From: a virus
IMG/VR virus record: IMGVR_UViG_3300025154_000039
Location: 1 to 38,168 of that record
Strand: one strand, 5' to 3'
Length of the DNA stretch: 38,168 bases
Shown here piece by piece: positions 37,735 to 38,168 of this stretch. The position numbers and the translations under genes are program-made. The notes below the pieces were generated by a model, which searched no databases, was not told the origin of the DNA, and was given only the letters and a program-made list of their open reading frames with translations. Positions within the stretch are counted from its first letter, which is position 1; every line of letters starts with the position of its first letter.

Positions 37735-38168
37735 TGTGTAAATTTGCGAGTGCGATTATCAGCCACAAGACCGGCAAGGTCAAGGTTGCCGACCTCACCA
37801 GTCACAGCAACACGTACGAATATTTCAAACTGACCGACACGCCGAGAAGCGAATGGCGCGAGATGCACTATTTGCCAACCGGTAAAATCGAATGCCGGAC
37901 GATAAAAGGCGATAAGCTCAGCAGCGATCAGCTGGAAAATTACGTGCACACCGGATGGCCGACATTCCATGATTTCGTTGCGTGGGCAATGACAGAGGTG
38001 TCAGTTAAAATCAATCCGAATAATTTCATTGTTGCTGACCACGCGCTGCCGGCCGGGCTGACGACGATTGGCGGGGACTGCGACCTGCGCGGATACTCGC
38101 ACGCGCTGCCGGCCGGGCTGACGACGATTGGCGGGGACTGCGACCTGCGCGGATACTCGCACGCGCTG
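37734..38168 (+). CDS. N-terminal part of the 60-bp tandem-repeat protein (continues at position 1)
   Basis: ATG 37734 overlaps the previous stop (TGATG). About 102 unique residues start M-C-K-F-A-S-A-I-I, an opening I recall from a family of phage and bacterial proteins with leucine-rich-like repeats. From 38040 the sequence turns into the 20-residue repeat, with two full copies before the window ends. In a circle it joins the piece ending at 263. An early, cytoplasmic, repeat-built binding protein is inferred; its target is unknown. Confidence 0.7.
   Translation, partial: MCKFASAIISHKTGKVKVADLTSHSNTYEYFKLTDTPRSEWREMHYLPTGKIECRTIKGDKLSSDQLENYVHTGWPTFHDFVAWAMTEVSVKINPNNFIVADHALPAGLTTIGGDCDLRGYSHALPAGLTTIGGDCDLRGYSHAL
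38040..38168 (+). repeat. Two tandem 60-bp repeat copies at the right end
   Basis: From 38040 the same 60-bp unit as at the left end is repeated just over twice. Bases 38122-38168 equal bases 1-47 exactly, so the window was cut or the assembly stopped inside this repeat. Confidence 0.95.

Noticed and set aside
38122-38168. True terminal repeat of a linear virion genome
   Set aside because: The match is part of a longer tandem repeat inside a gene, so it is better explained by where the assembly was opened.

Overview
This window looks like the complete, or almost complete, genome of a temperate tailed dsDNA phage (or the circular form of a prophage), opened inside a tandem repeat. The last 47 bases match the first 47. 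The gene that runs off the right end (from 37734) is in frame with the repeat that opens the left end and stops at 263. Short-tail (podovirus-like) architecture is suggested by a P22/T7-like set of portal, scaffold, capsid, adaptor, beta-rich tail-hub protein and very large internal virion proteins; no tape measure, sheath or baseplate genes are seen. The host is probably a Gram-negative-type bacterium: there are Sec signal peptides, lipoboxes, a virion transglycosylase and strong GGAGG ribosome sites. I cannot name the host from sequence alone.

Layout. (1) 36670-37734: lysogeny switch, with a CI/LexA-type repressor on the minus strand, a strong sigma70-type promoter firing rightward, and a first rightward gene of unknown function. 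(2) 37734 through the contig end to 6967: the early operon. It holds a 60-bp-repeat protein, an Acb2/Tad1-like anti-CBASS protein, a CAT-anticodon tRNA, two conserved phage proteins, a replication initiator with iterons inside its own gene, a DnaC-like helicase loader, several tiny proteins, an excisionase-like protein and a tyrosine integrase. (3) 6968-7636: the non-coding attachment region, with a tRNA 3'-end fragment (attP core), dispersed TAGACAAA arm-type repeats and two arrays of repeats with a 10-bp period. (4) 7637-24629: lipoprotein, terminase, portal, scaffold, capsid, tail and internal proteins. Five genes here (14549-21118) carry N-terminal signal peptides, which is very unusual for virion-module genes. 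(5) 24631-30948: a 2105-residue internal virion protein with lytic transglycosylase, LysM and an inserted PBECR-like nuclease domain. (6) 31005-34505: lysis genes (holin candidate, Amidase_3 endolysin), a PD-(D/E)XK-like nuclease and a permuted NlpC/P60-like protein. (7) 34591-36673, minus strand: AT-rich accessory (moron) genes. They include a proteasome-like Ntn hydrolase whose Thr/Asp/Lys catalytic set is preserved, and a zinc-ribbon lipoprotein co-transcribed with the repressor.

How it works together (inference): in the lysogen the repressor holds the rightward promoter off, while the minus-strand genes could alter the host cell. After induction, the early operon makes counter-defence, replication and excision proteins, and the late genes then build the particle and lyse the cell. 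The most unusual parts are the signal-peptide virion genes, the proteasome-like moron, the 10-bp phased arrays beside attP and the nuclease cassette inside the internal virion protein.
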